A DNA stretch of 29,399 nucleotides from the NCBI GenBank assembly GCA_965364515.1, contig CBDTXZ010000019.1, forward strand, positions 1 through 29,399, in the 5' to 3' direction. Both the position numbers and the translations under genes were made by a program. This DNA is from JAHEDH01 sp965364515 (GTDB lineage: Bacteria > Actinomycetota > Acidimicrobiia > Spongiisociales > ZC4RG35). The notes beneath the pieces are model-generated. The model had not been told where the DNA came from. It did not search any database and saw nothing but the letters and a program-made list of their open reading frames with translations. Positions 6,494 through 13,149 of the stretch are shown here, in pieces (within the stretch, counting starts at the first letter, position 1; every line of letters starts with the position of its first letter).

Positions 6494-7822
6494 ATGCCGC
6501 CTCCCCTCCCCGACCGCTACCAACTCGAGGTGCGGATCGGTCGAGACGAGGATCTCGAGCAGTGGCTCGCCACCGACACGACCCTCGACCGTCCGGTGCT
6601 GCTTCGGATTCTCGGACCAGAGGCCGACGAGGCCAGACGCTTCCGGTTTCTCGCCGCCGTCAGGGCCGCAGCGCGGGTGAATCACCCACATCTCGCCGCC
6701 GTCTACACCGCGCATGAGACCGAGCATGGGATGATCGCCGTGGCCGAATGGGTCGGGGGGATGACGATCGCCGATCGGATCGAGTCGGGCCAAGGGGTGG
6801 AGCCCGACGACTTCCTCCCCAATGCAGCCGGGCTGGCAGATGCGCTGGATGCGCTCCACGAGGCAGGTGTCGTCCACGGCGGGATCGACACGTCCGCGAT
6901 CTACTACTCGGTCTCGCACACGGCGAAGCTCGGTGCCATCGGCCGACGGCAGCGGCACTCGACGGTCAACGGCGACGTGCAGGATCTCGGTGCTGCACTC
7001 GAAGAGGCACTCACGGGAGCTGCCGCCGGCGGGCCTCCCCCGTCACAGATGATCGATGGTCTGTCACCGCTCGTGGATCGCGCCCTCCGCAGGGCGCAGC
7101 GCGGCGAGCTGACCGCACGACAGTTGGCCGAAGCCATGCATGCGGCTCCGACGACCCGAACCCCGCGTCCCGAGCATCCCGGCTCGTCGCGTCGGCTGCT
7201 CTTCACGGCCGTGGTGCTGGTGGTGCTGGCGATCGCACTCGTGGCAGTTGGAAGGCTGCTTCTCGCCGGCGAGGACTCTCCAGTGCTGTTTCCCGCAGGC
7301 ACTGCTGCAACCGACCAGCCGAGAGTCGTCCCGACCTCCACCACCACGACATCCCCACCGGCAACATCGGGGCCGCAGGACCCGGTGGAACTGCCGTCCG
7401 TCATCCCGGTGACGTCGATCCGCTCAGTCGACCCCTTCGGCGGCGGTGAGGAGAACGACGAGCGCCTCGACAACATCATCGATGGCGACCCGGACACCTT
7501 CTGGCGAACCGAGCGCTACCGCGATCCCATTCAACTGCTCAAGCCAGGCGTGGGCTTCGCAATGGAGTTGGAACGCGACCCCGTGACCGTGCAGGTCACG
7601 GCCAACAACAGTGGTGCCATGGTCGACGTCGCCTGGGTGGCCGGCGACATCGATCCGAACAGCTGGGAGACCCTGGCGAGCGTCGACCTGCCGGAAGGAA
7701 CGCTCGACATCCAACTGCCGGATCGGGAAGGAGGAACCTGGGTGTTCTGGATCACCGAGCTCCCCCTGAACGCGGACCAGAACTATTGGGTGGAGATCAC
7801 CGAAGTACGCTTTCGCTCATGA
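6494..7822 (+). CDS. membrane pseudokinase with extracellular discoidin-like domain (MurJ/MviN C-terminal region homologue)
   Basis: A 442-residue single-pass membrane protein. Residues 8-215 have a protein-kinase fold pattern, but the catalytic residues are gone. The VAIK lysine position is VLLR (Arg38), the HRD loop is HGGID (128-132), and there is no DFG (LGAIG at 146-150). A Thr-containing juxtamembrane stretch (220-234) leads to one transmembrane helix (about 235-257), then a Thr/Pro-rich linker, and a jellyroll domain with NIIDGDPDTFW (327-337) typical of F5/8 type C or discoidin-like folds. In mycobacteria the same cytoplasmic pseudokinase, transmembrane and ectodomain order is the C-terminal part of MviN/MurJ, encoded next to sigM. 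Here the flippase part is absent. Coupled to sigM by ATGA. Confidence 0.85.
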   Translation: MPPPLPDRYQLEVRIGRDEDLEQWLATDTTLDRPVLLRILGPEADEARRFRFLAAVRAAARVNHPHLAAVYTAHETEHGMIAVAEWVGGMTIADRIESGQGVEPDDFLPNAAGLADALDALHEAGVVHGGIDTSAIYYSVSHTAKLGAIGRRQRHSTVNGDVQDLGAALEEALTGAAAGGPPPSQMIDGLSPLVDRALRRAQRGELTARQLAEAMHAAPTTRTPRPEHPGSSRRLLFTAVVLVVLAIALVAVGRLLLAGEDSPVLFPAGTAATDQPRVVPTSTTTTSPPATSGPQDPVELPSVIPVTSIRSVDPFGGGEENDERLDNIIDGDPDTFWRTERYRDPIQLLKPGVGFAMELERDPVTVQVTANNSGAMVDVAWVAGDIDPNSWETLASVDLPEGTLDIQLPDREGGTWVFWITELPLNADQNYWVEITEVRFRS

Positions 7823-8394
7823 CCGACACACGCGACCGCGAGCTGATCGCCCTGGTCGCCGACGGTGATCGGGAGGCGTTCTCCGAGCTGATGGCCCGCA
7901 CCGAAGACATGGTCTTTGCGGTCTGTATGCGAATCATGGGCGACAGAGAAGCAGCGCGGGATGCCGCACAGGAGACCTTCGTCACCCTGTTCAGGAAGGC
8001 CGACCGCTACAAGGGGACCGCAGCGGTGACGACGTGGCTCTACCGGGTCACGGTCAACACGTGTTACGACCAGCTCCGCAAAGCGAAACGTCGTCGCGCG
8101 GAGTCCCTTCCCGAACACGTCGACCCGGCCGATCCCCAAGGCGGAGACGGATTCATCTCGGTCGAACTGCGCGGCCCGGTTCTCGCAGCCCTGCGGTCGC
8201 TTCCCGAAGAGTTCCGAACGGCGGTCGTGCTCCGCGACATCGAAGGGCTGGCCCTCAACGAAGTCGCCGAAATCCTCGATGTGCCGGTTGGAACGGTCAA
8301 GTCGAGGGTGTTCCGCGGCCGCAAACTGCTTGCACGAGAACTCGGGAACCTCCAGGAGGGTACGGAGCGTCTGAGGGACGATGGCGATGCATGA
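7819..8394 (+). CDS. sigM: ECF sigma factor, SigM type
   Basis: A 191-residue ECF sigma factor. Region 2 (about 8-85) includes GDREAARDAAQETFVTLFRKADRYKG and TTWLYRVTVNTCYDQLRK; region 4 (about 128-180) includes LPEEFRTAVVLRDIEGL and NEVAEILDVPVGTVKSRVFRGRKLL. It sits between the pseudokinase gene (ATGA overlap) and an anti-sigma gene (overlap), then trxB and trxA. This is the order of sigM in mycobacteria, so SigM orthology rests on both family and synteny. It should direct an envelope or redox stress regulon and be held inactive by the product of the next gene. Confidence 0.88.
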   Translation: MTDTRDRELIALVADGDREAFSELMARTEDMVFAVCMRIMGDREAARDAAQETFVTLFRKADRYKGTAAVTTWLYRVTVNTCYDQLRKAKRRRAESLPEHVDPADPQGGDGFISVELRGPVLAALRSLPEEFRTAVVLRDIEGLALNEVAEILDVPVGTVKSRVFRGRKLLARELGNLQEGTERLRDDGDA

Positions 8395-9166
8395 ACACCA
8401 CGACGAGGCGTTGATCCTCGACCTGCTCGAGATGTCGGTGACGGACACCGAAGCCGAGTCGCGTCTCGATGGATGCCGGCAGTGCATCGCCGACTTCGCC
8501 GAACAACGTTCGATTGCCGGCTATCTGGGAAGGCTCGACCCGGAGACGATGACGCCGTCGGAACGCTCCGAGCTTCGTTCGGCAGTCTTCGCGGAGCTCG
8601 GCTCGGGTGGAACCGTGGTGCAGATGCTCCCGAGACGCGGATTCGATTGGATGCGGGTTGGCACGGTGGCGGCTGCTCTCGTCGGCGTCGTGGCGGTAGC
8701 CGGGCTGTTCTCTGTCTTGAGTGACGGAACCGACGGAGGGCAGGCCCTCGACGAGGCGGCGACCATCACCTCCGGGGACGACGCCGAAGCCTCGGCCGAG
8801 GCTCCCGTCGACGAAGAACGATCCTTCGAAGGTCTCGCGGTGGAGGAATCCGCAGCCGACTCGGCGGCCATCGCCGCGCCGTCGAACCTGGTGAGAGATC
8901 TCGGTGCGGTCGACGTGCCAACGTTCAAATCGGAGTTGGATCGGATACGCGGCGAGGTCACGGACATGACAGAGAGCAGCCCCGTGCTGCAGAGTGACGC
9001 CGACAGGGTTCCGATCGAGTGTCTGGGCGAGCTCTCCGACCGAGGATCGATCAGGGCGATCGTGACTGCGCTCGTCGACGGGTTCGAGGTGGAGGCGTAC
9101 ATCGACGACGACGGCGGCGACTACCTCTACGCCAGCATCGATTGCTCGACGTACGAGCTTCCCTGA
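8387..9166 (+). CDS. single-pass membrane anti-sigma factor for SigM
   Basis: A cognate anti-sigma by position, overlapping the end of sigM. From the ATG at 8381 it is 261 residues; the ATG at 8387 (GAGGGAC about 8 bases upstream) is better placed for a ribosome binding site. Counting from 8381, an N-terminal cytoplasmic region contains CRQC (32-35). This is like the zinc anti-sigma HxxxCxxC motif, but with arginine at the histidine position. One transmembrane helix spans 93-113, followed by an acidic, Ala/Ser-rich extracytoplasmic linker and a C-terminal domain with only two cysteines, Cys214 and Cys255. It corresponds in position to mycobacterial Rv3912. The extracytoplasmic cysteine pair beside trxB/trxA suggests possible redox sensing (inference). 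Confidence 0.8.
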   Translation: MHEHHDEALILDLLEMSVTDTEAESRLDGCRQCIADFAEQRSIAGYLGRLDPETMTPSERSELRSAVFAELGSGGTVVQMLPRRGFDWMRVGTVAAALVGVVAVAGLFSVLSDGTDGGQALDEAATITSGDDAEASAEAPVDEERSFEGLAVEESAADSAAIAAPSNLVRDLGAVDVPTFKSELDRIRGEVTDMTESSPVLQSDADRVPIECLGELSDRGSIRAIVTALVDGFEVEAYIDDDGGDYLYASIDCSTYELP

Positions 9167-9183
9167 GTCCGACGCTCCAGCGC

Positions 9184-9189
9184 TAGTCT
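9184..9189 (+). promoter_or_regulatory. putative -10 element before the small membrane protein/trxB/trxA segment
   Basis: TAGTCT ends 9 bases before the ATG at 9199 and there is no Shine-Dalgarno sequence, so an internal promoter giving a nearly leaderless transcript is plausible. It would let the trx genes be expressed apart from sigM. Confidence 0.35.
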
Positions 9190-9198
9190 CCGTTCCCC

Positions 9199-9480
9199 AT
9201 GGAGAACTTCGCCACACGCTTCGCCGACCTGCTCGAATCCACCGCCGTCAAGGCGCGGTCCCTCACCGTTGACCGGGCGGCAAACGCGATTCGGATCGTC
9301 ACGTTGGTGATCCCTGCCATCGTGTTCGGCATACTGGCGATCGTCTTCTTGTTCATGACGATTCACAAGGCCCTCGCCATCCCACTCGGTACGGCGGCCG
9401 CCCACGCGATCATTGCGGGACTATTCGCCATCGGTGCGGCGTTCCTATGGTCGAAGCGAGATCCACAGGAAGAACAATGA
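9199..9480 (+). CDS. small two-helix membrane protein of unknown function
   Basis: A 93-residue protein, not recognised. The N-terminal 33 residues are amphipathic with several charges. Two hydrophobic stretches follow: about 34-54 (IVTLVIPAIVFGILAIVFLF) and 62-82, with a short loop between them. The tail is charged (SKRDPQEEQ). Its stop overlaps the trxB start as ATGA (9477-9480), so translation of the two is linked. The conserved layout suggests a phage-holin-like or DUF-type accessory membrane protein, but I cannot assign a role. Confidence 0.75.
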   Translation: MENFATRFADLLESTAVKARSLTVDRAANAIRIVTLVIPAIVFGILAIVFLFMTIHKALAIPLGTAAAHAIIAGLFAIGAAFLWSKRDPQEEQ

Positions 9481-10403
9481 GCAACATCGAGAACGTCATC
9501 ATCATCGGTAGCGGCCCTGCCGGTTACACGGCTGCGCTGTATGCGGCGCGAGCCGATCTCGACCCCCTCGTGTTCGAGGGAAGCCAGTCGGGCGGGCAGC
9601 TCATGATCACCACCGACGTCGAGAACTATCCCGGCTTCCCAGACGGGATCATGGGCCCCGAGTTGATGGACCAGTTCAGGAAGCAGGCCGAGCGCTTCGG
9701 AGCTCGGATGCTCACAACGGATGTCACAGAGGTCGACTTCGAACAACGGCCGTTCGTGGTCAAGGCCGGTGCGGACGAGTACCGAGCCCATACGGTCATC
9801 ATCTCCACCGGGGCCACCGCCAGATGGCTCGGCATCGATGGCGAAGAGCGCCTCACGGGTCGCGGGGTGTCGGCGTGTGCGACCTGTGACGGCTTCTTCT
9901 TCCGGGACAAGCAACTGATCGTGGTCGGCGGCGGCGATACCGCGATGGAGGAGGCGACATTCCTCACGAAGTTCGCTTCGAAGGTCACCATCGTCCATCG
10001 TCGCGACGAGTTCCGGGCCTCGGCGATCATGGCCAAGCGCGCCCTCGACAACCCGAAGATCGACGTGATCTGGAATGCCAAGGTGACCGAGATCCACGGC
10101 ACGGACGAGGTCACCGGCGTGACGCTGGAAGACACCGTCACGGGTGAGAAGACGGAGATGCCGATCGACGGTGTGTTCGTCGCGATCGGCCACAAGCCGA
10201 ACACCGAGCTCTTCGCAGGCGCCGTCGAGTTGGACGACACCGGATACATCGTCCTGAACGATCGGTCGACTCGCACGAACATCCCGGGAGTCTTCGCCGC
10301 CGGCGACGTCGCAGACTCCATCTATCGTCAGGCGATCACTGCCGCCGGTTCTGGTTGCGCAGCAGCGATCGATGCCGGCCACCATCTCGCAGAATTGGAA
10401 TGA
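9477..10403 (+). CDS. trxB: thioredoxin reductase
   Basis: A 308-residue low-molecular-weight flavoprotein thioredoxin-disulfide reductase, which passes electrons from NADPH via FAD to thioredoxin. It shows the FAD motif GSGPAGYTAALYAARA near the N-terminus, GGQLMITTDVENYPGF, the redox-active CATCDG motif, the NADPH motif GGGDTAMEEA and the C-terminal FAD motif GVFAAGDVAD. Length is typical. The start is the ATG of the ATGA overlap with the upstream membrane-protein gene. trxA follows after 45 bases, as in mycobacterial trxB2-trxC. Confidence 0.97.
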   Translation: MSNIENVIIIGSGPAGYTAALYAARADLDPLVFEGSQSGGQLMITTDVENYPGFPDGIMGPELMDQFRKQAERFGARMLTTDVTEVDFEQRPFVVKAGADEYRAHTVIISTGATARWLGIDGEERLTGRGVSACATCDGFFFRDKQLIVVGGGDTAMEEATFLTKFASKVTIVHRRDEFRASAIMAKRALDNPKIDVIWNAKVTEIHGTDEVTGVTLEDTVTGEKTEMPIDGVFVAIGHKPNTELFAGAVELDDTGYIVLNDRSTRTNIPGVFAAGDVADSIYRQAITAAGSGCAAAIDAGHHLAELE

Positions 10404-10448
10404 CGCTCGGCTTCGTGCCGTTGGTCTGAATTGATCTGAAAGGAAACC

Positions 10449-10772
10449 ATGGCTGAAAACATGATCACGCTGGACGACTCGTCGTTCAACGACACGATTT
10501 CGGGCGACCGCCCCGTCCTCGTCGACTTCTGGGCGGAGTGGTGTGGCCCGTGCAAGATGGTGGCTCCGGTCCTCGACGAGATTGCAGGTGAGCACTCCGA
10601 CAAGATCACGATCGGCAAGCTGAACATCGACGAGAATCCGCAGATTCCCGCCAACTTCGATGTGATGAGCATTCCGACGTTGATCGTGTTCCAGAACGGC
10701 GTCGAGAAGAAGCGCATCGTCGGCGCCAAACCCAAGCACATGCTCGAAAAGGAACTCGCCGAGTTCCTGTGA
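10449..10772 (+). CDS. trxA: thioredoxin
   Basis: A 107-residue cytoplasmic thioredoxin with the WCGPCK active site near residue 32, DFWAEWCGPC context, the conserved cis-proline in SIPTLIVF and the C-terminal helix. It reduces protein disulfides and is recharged by the TrxB encoded just upstream. AAAGGAA ending 4 bases before the ATG is a clear ribosome binding site. Corresponds in position to mycobacterial trxC. Confidence 0.97.
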   Translation: MAENMITLDDSSFNDTISGDRPVLVDFWAEWCGPCKMVAPVLDEIAGEHSDKITIGKLNIDENPQIPANFDVMSIPTLIVFQNGVEKKRIVGAKPKHMLEKELAEFL

Positions 10773-10836
10773 ATGAGCGCAGCCGTTCGCTGCGTGAGCG
10801 GCTGGCTCCCTGACGCTCGCCTCACCTGCGTGTCAT

Positions 10837-10853
10837 CCGGCCCAGAGGGCCGG
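10837..10853 (+). terminator. hairpin downstream of trxA
   Basis: CCGGCCC (10837-10843), AGA loop, GGGCCGG (10847-10853) form a perfect 7-bp GC stem 64 bases after the trxA stop. No U-run follows. It could be a terminator of the trx operon of the U-less kind seen in actinobacteria. Confidence 0.45.
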
Positions 10854-11075
10854 AGCGTGTCTTCGCTCCGCGAGCGTGTCCGCAACATGCAGTCGTCACC
10901 GTGCTGCGGTGCGGAACGGTTAAGCGCGTTGTTGGTTCCCTCTCAGGGGAATCCGCTTGCGCCTTCCAGCCGTCTGACCAGATGACACGCCGCCGGAGGC
11001 GTGACACGCTGCGAGCGCCAGCGAGCGGACACGCAGGGGGCATCGCCTAAAAGGTGGAGCTCCGCGACGAGGGCG

Positions 11076-11081
11076 TACCAT
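11076..11081 (+). promoter_or_regulatory. putative -10 element for a leaderless cwlM transcript
   Basis: TACCAT ends 6 bases before the ATG at 11088. No Shine-Dalgarno sequence lies between them and the frame has no better start, so a leaderless mRNA is plausible. A matching -35 element is not evident. Confidence 0.35.
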
Positions 11082-11087
11082 CGACTC

Positions 11088-12038
11088 ATGCGTTTGTATC
11101 GGTCGGGGTCCACGGGGGAAGCCGTGCGCGACATCCAGGATCGTCTGGCTGCATTGGGGTTCGATCCGGTCGATGACATCCGGGGTGAATTCGGTCAGGC
11201 GACCACCGAGGCGACACGTGGATTCCAGCGGTCTCGGGGCCTCAATCCGGATGGGATCATCGGCCCGGACACCTGGCGGGCGCTGTATGAAGCCGGGTAT
11301 CGCTTGGGCGACCGGCTCCTCTACCTCAGACGGCCGATGCTCAGGGGCGAAGACGTCGCCGAGCTCCAGAGTCGGTTGAACGGGCTCGGATTCGATGCGG
11401 GGAAGGTGGACTCGATCTACGGACCCGACACCCAACGCGCCACCTACGAGTTCCAATCCAACCGGAACCTGACCGAGGACGGGGTTGCCGGCCCCGAAGT
11501 GATCACCGAGCTCCGCCTGGTCACCAGGGGTCCGATCAGAGCCGGTCGAGAGGCCATCAGGGAACGTGAATGGTTGCGCGCCTCGGACCGGACGATCGCC
11601 GGCACGAAGGTTTTCTTCGACGCAGCCGCCCGTTCGAGCGACGAGGCTCGCCAGGCGTGGGCAGCGGCCAACGCAGCCGCCCTCGAGTTCCAGGAACGCG
11701 GCGGACTCCCACTCGTTTCGCATGGCGCCGACGAGCAACTCCCCGAGCGCGTGCGCGCAGGCCGTGCCAACCGAGGTGCCGCCGATCTCATCGTCTCGTT
11801 TCAGCAGTCCGACGACGACCGGGTGTTCTTCTTCGAGACGCCCCGCAGCCGCAGTGAGGTCGGTGAGCGCCTCGCCCGCGCCGTATCACGCGAGATCGGC
11901 GGGACCGTCGAGGGACGCGCCACTGCGATGCTCCGGGAGACCCGCTCCCCCGCCATAGTGATCGCACGAAACGATCTCGACGAGACCCTCGGCCGCAAGA
12001 CCGTGACCGGCATCGCCCACTTCTTCGCGTCGCTATAA
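11088..12038 (+). CDS. cwlM: CwlM-like protein: two peptidoglycan-binding domains and a degenerate amidase_3 domain
   Basis: A 316-residue protein without signal peptide or transmembrane helix, so probably cytoplasmic. Two PG_binding_1 domains lie at about 5-67 (GSTGEAVRDIQDRLAALGF, DGIIGPDTWRAL) and 84-143 (GEDVAELQSRLNGLGF, DGVAGPEVI). The rest (about 170-316) aligns in order with amidase_3, but the zinc and catalytic residues are gone. The DPGHGG site reads DAAARSS (178-184), the second histidine site SxHxN reads SFQQSD (237-242), and the terminal glutamate site reads VIARND (291-296). Mycobacterial CwlM, at the same locus, is also degenerate and, when phosphorylated, stimulates MurA to control precursor synthesis. 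A similar regulatory role is inferred. Confidence 0.85.
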   Translation: MRLYRSGSTGEAVRDIQDRLAALGFDPVDDIRGEFGQATTEATRGFQRSRGLNPDGIIGPDTWRALYEAGYRLGDRLLYLRRPMLRGEDVAELQSRLNGLGFDAGKVDSIYGPDTQRATYEFQSNRNLTEDGVAGPEVITELRLVTRGPIRAGREAIREREWLRASDRTIAGTKVFFDAAARSSDEARQAWAAANAAALEFQERGGLPLVSHGADEQLPERVRAGRANRGAADLIVSFQQSDDDRVFFFETPRSRSEVGERLARAVSREIGGTVEGRATAMLRETRSPAIVIARNDLDETLGRKTVTGIAHFFASL

Positions 12039-12072
12039 CCCGCGATTGCCTGACCCAGGCGTCACTCGGAGT

Positions 12073-12245
12073 GCTGTCGGCTATCGGCTGTCAGCTCTCG
12101 GCCGTTTTCAACAGTTGCTCCAACCTGTGGAAGATTCTGGGGAGAACTACACCAATGTAGTTCTTTTCGGTGTCCGTCTGAATCGAAGGCGCAGCCTCAG
12201 CGCTCGCGACCGTGATGTGATAGCTGATGGCTGATGGCCGACACG
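12073..12245. repeat. inverted heptad-repeat element (GCTNTCR units)
   Basis: At 12073-12100 four consecutive 7-bp units read GCTGTCG, GCTATCG, GCTGTCA, GCTCTCG. At 12218-12245 inverted units TGATAGC, TGATGGC, TGATGGC, CGACACG occur. Read on the minus strand the right arm is GCYATCA units, so the arms can pair imperfectly across about 115 bases. A similar element lies at 24080-24155. Confidence 0.75.
12143..12168 (+). terminator. intrinsic terminator of cwlM
   Basis: AGAACTACA (12143-12151), CCAA loop, TGTAGTTCT (12156-12164) is a perfect 9-bp stem followed by TTT. It lies 105 bases after the cwlM stop and before the convergent end of parB. The AT-rich palindrome stands out in this GC-rich DNA and could alternatively be a repressor operator, but there is no promoter to control here. 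Confidence 0.65.
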
Positions 12246-12287
12246 ACACCAACCCGCGGCGCGGCCACACCAGTAGCCGCCGTTCGC

Positions 12288-13148
12288 CTACCCGAAGATC
12301 GTGCGGTAGATGCGTTCGAGTTCGTCGAGTGAGCCGAAGTTGATCTGGACCCGACCCTTCTTTTTGCGGTAATCGATGGAAACCTTCGTCCCGAGAGCCT
12401 CTGTGAGCCGTTGTTCCAGCTCGATGATCTCTACGGGCCTGACTTCCTTCACCACGGCTCTGCGAGCCTCTGACGGGCTCTCCTGGCGTTGCCGGACGGC
12501 ATCTTCGACCTGGCGCACGCTCCAGCCCTCATCGACGGCGCGCTGGGCGATATGTACGGCGTACGTACGATCGTCGAGACCGAGCAGCGCCCGAGCGTGT
12601 CCCTGACGAAGCTCGCCTGATTCGAGCAGCGCCTGGATCTTGGCCGGGAGACCGAGCAGACGGATCGCATTCGTCACGGTCGAACGGCTCTTTCCCACGC
12701 GAGCAGCGACCTGTTCGTGAGTCAATCCATATTCTTCCAGGAGTGACTTGTAGGCGGCGCCTTCCTCGAGTGGCGTGAGGTCCTCTCGTTGCAGGTTCTC
12801 GATCAGAGCCTCGGTGAGGAGACGTTCGTCATCCACGGTTCGGATCACGGCGGGCACTTCGGTCAATCCGGCCATCCGGGCAGCGCGCCAGCGCCGCTCT
12901 CCGTTGATGATGCGATATCCCTCGCCACCCTCGTTGCGAGATACGGCAATGGGTTGGAGGATCCCGACTTCCCGGATCGAAGCCGCCAACTGCTCGAGTG
13001 TCTCCTGGTCGAACCGAACCCGTGGCTGCTGCTCGTTCGGATCGATCTGGTCCACCGGTATCACCGCGAAGGGTGCTTCTCCCCCGCTGTCACCCGTGGG
13101 GATCAGCGATTCGAGGCCCCGACCGAGCCCTCCTCGGCGTTGGCTCAT
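12288..13148 (-). CDS. parB: chromosome partitioning protein ParB
   Basis: A 286-residue CTP-dependent DNA clamp that loads at parS and spreads to form the segregation complex. It begins with RRGGLGRGLESLIP, the conserved N-terminal region that stimulates the ParA ATPase. It has the CTP-binding domain with GERRWRAA (83-90) and a helix-turn-helix near 140-166 (THEQVAARVGKSRSTVTNAIRLL), which reads parS. The C-terminal dimerisation domain ends IYRTIFG. The ATG at 13148 is one base past the parA stop. Two parS sites lie at 14527 and 14627. Confidence 0.97.
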   Translation of the reverse strand: MSQRRGGLGRGLESLIPTGDSGGEAPFAVIPVDQIDPNEQQPRVRFDQETLEQLAASIREVGILQPIAVSRNEGGEGYRIINGERRWRAARMAGLTEVPAVIRTVDDERLLTEALIENLQREDLTPLEEGAAYKSLLEEYGLTHEQVAARVGKSRSTVTNAIRLLGLPAKIQALLESGELRQGHARALLGLDDRTYAVHIAQRAVDEGWSVRQVEDAVRQRQESPSEARRAVVKEVRPVEIIELEQRLTEALGTKVSIDYRKKKGRVQINFGSLDELERIYRTIFG

Positions 13149-13149
13149 C

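Larger units (their letters stand above)
10773..11087. other. gene-free structured intergenic region between trxA and cwlM
   Basis: 315 bases without a credible gene. It is dense in short inverted repeats: CAGCCG/CGGCTG near 10780-10805, the terminator-like hairpin at 10837, ACGCC/GGCGT near 10990-11000, and a long-range pair GCGTGTCATCCGG (10828-10840) with CCAGATGACACGC (10978-10990), 12 of 13 matching. CCTGCGTGTC (10825-10834) also pairs with GACACGCAGG (11028-11037). The arrangement is like a REP/BIME-type element. A TACCAT hexamer at its right end may serve cwlM. Confidence 0.5.

Noticed and set aside
12143..12164. BlaI/CopY-type operator (ACTACA…TGTAGT)
   Set aside because: Spacing between half-sites is 4, not 2, there is no adjacent promoter or regulator gene, and a T-run follows, so a terminator fits better.
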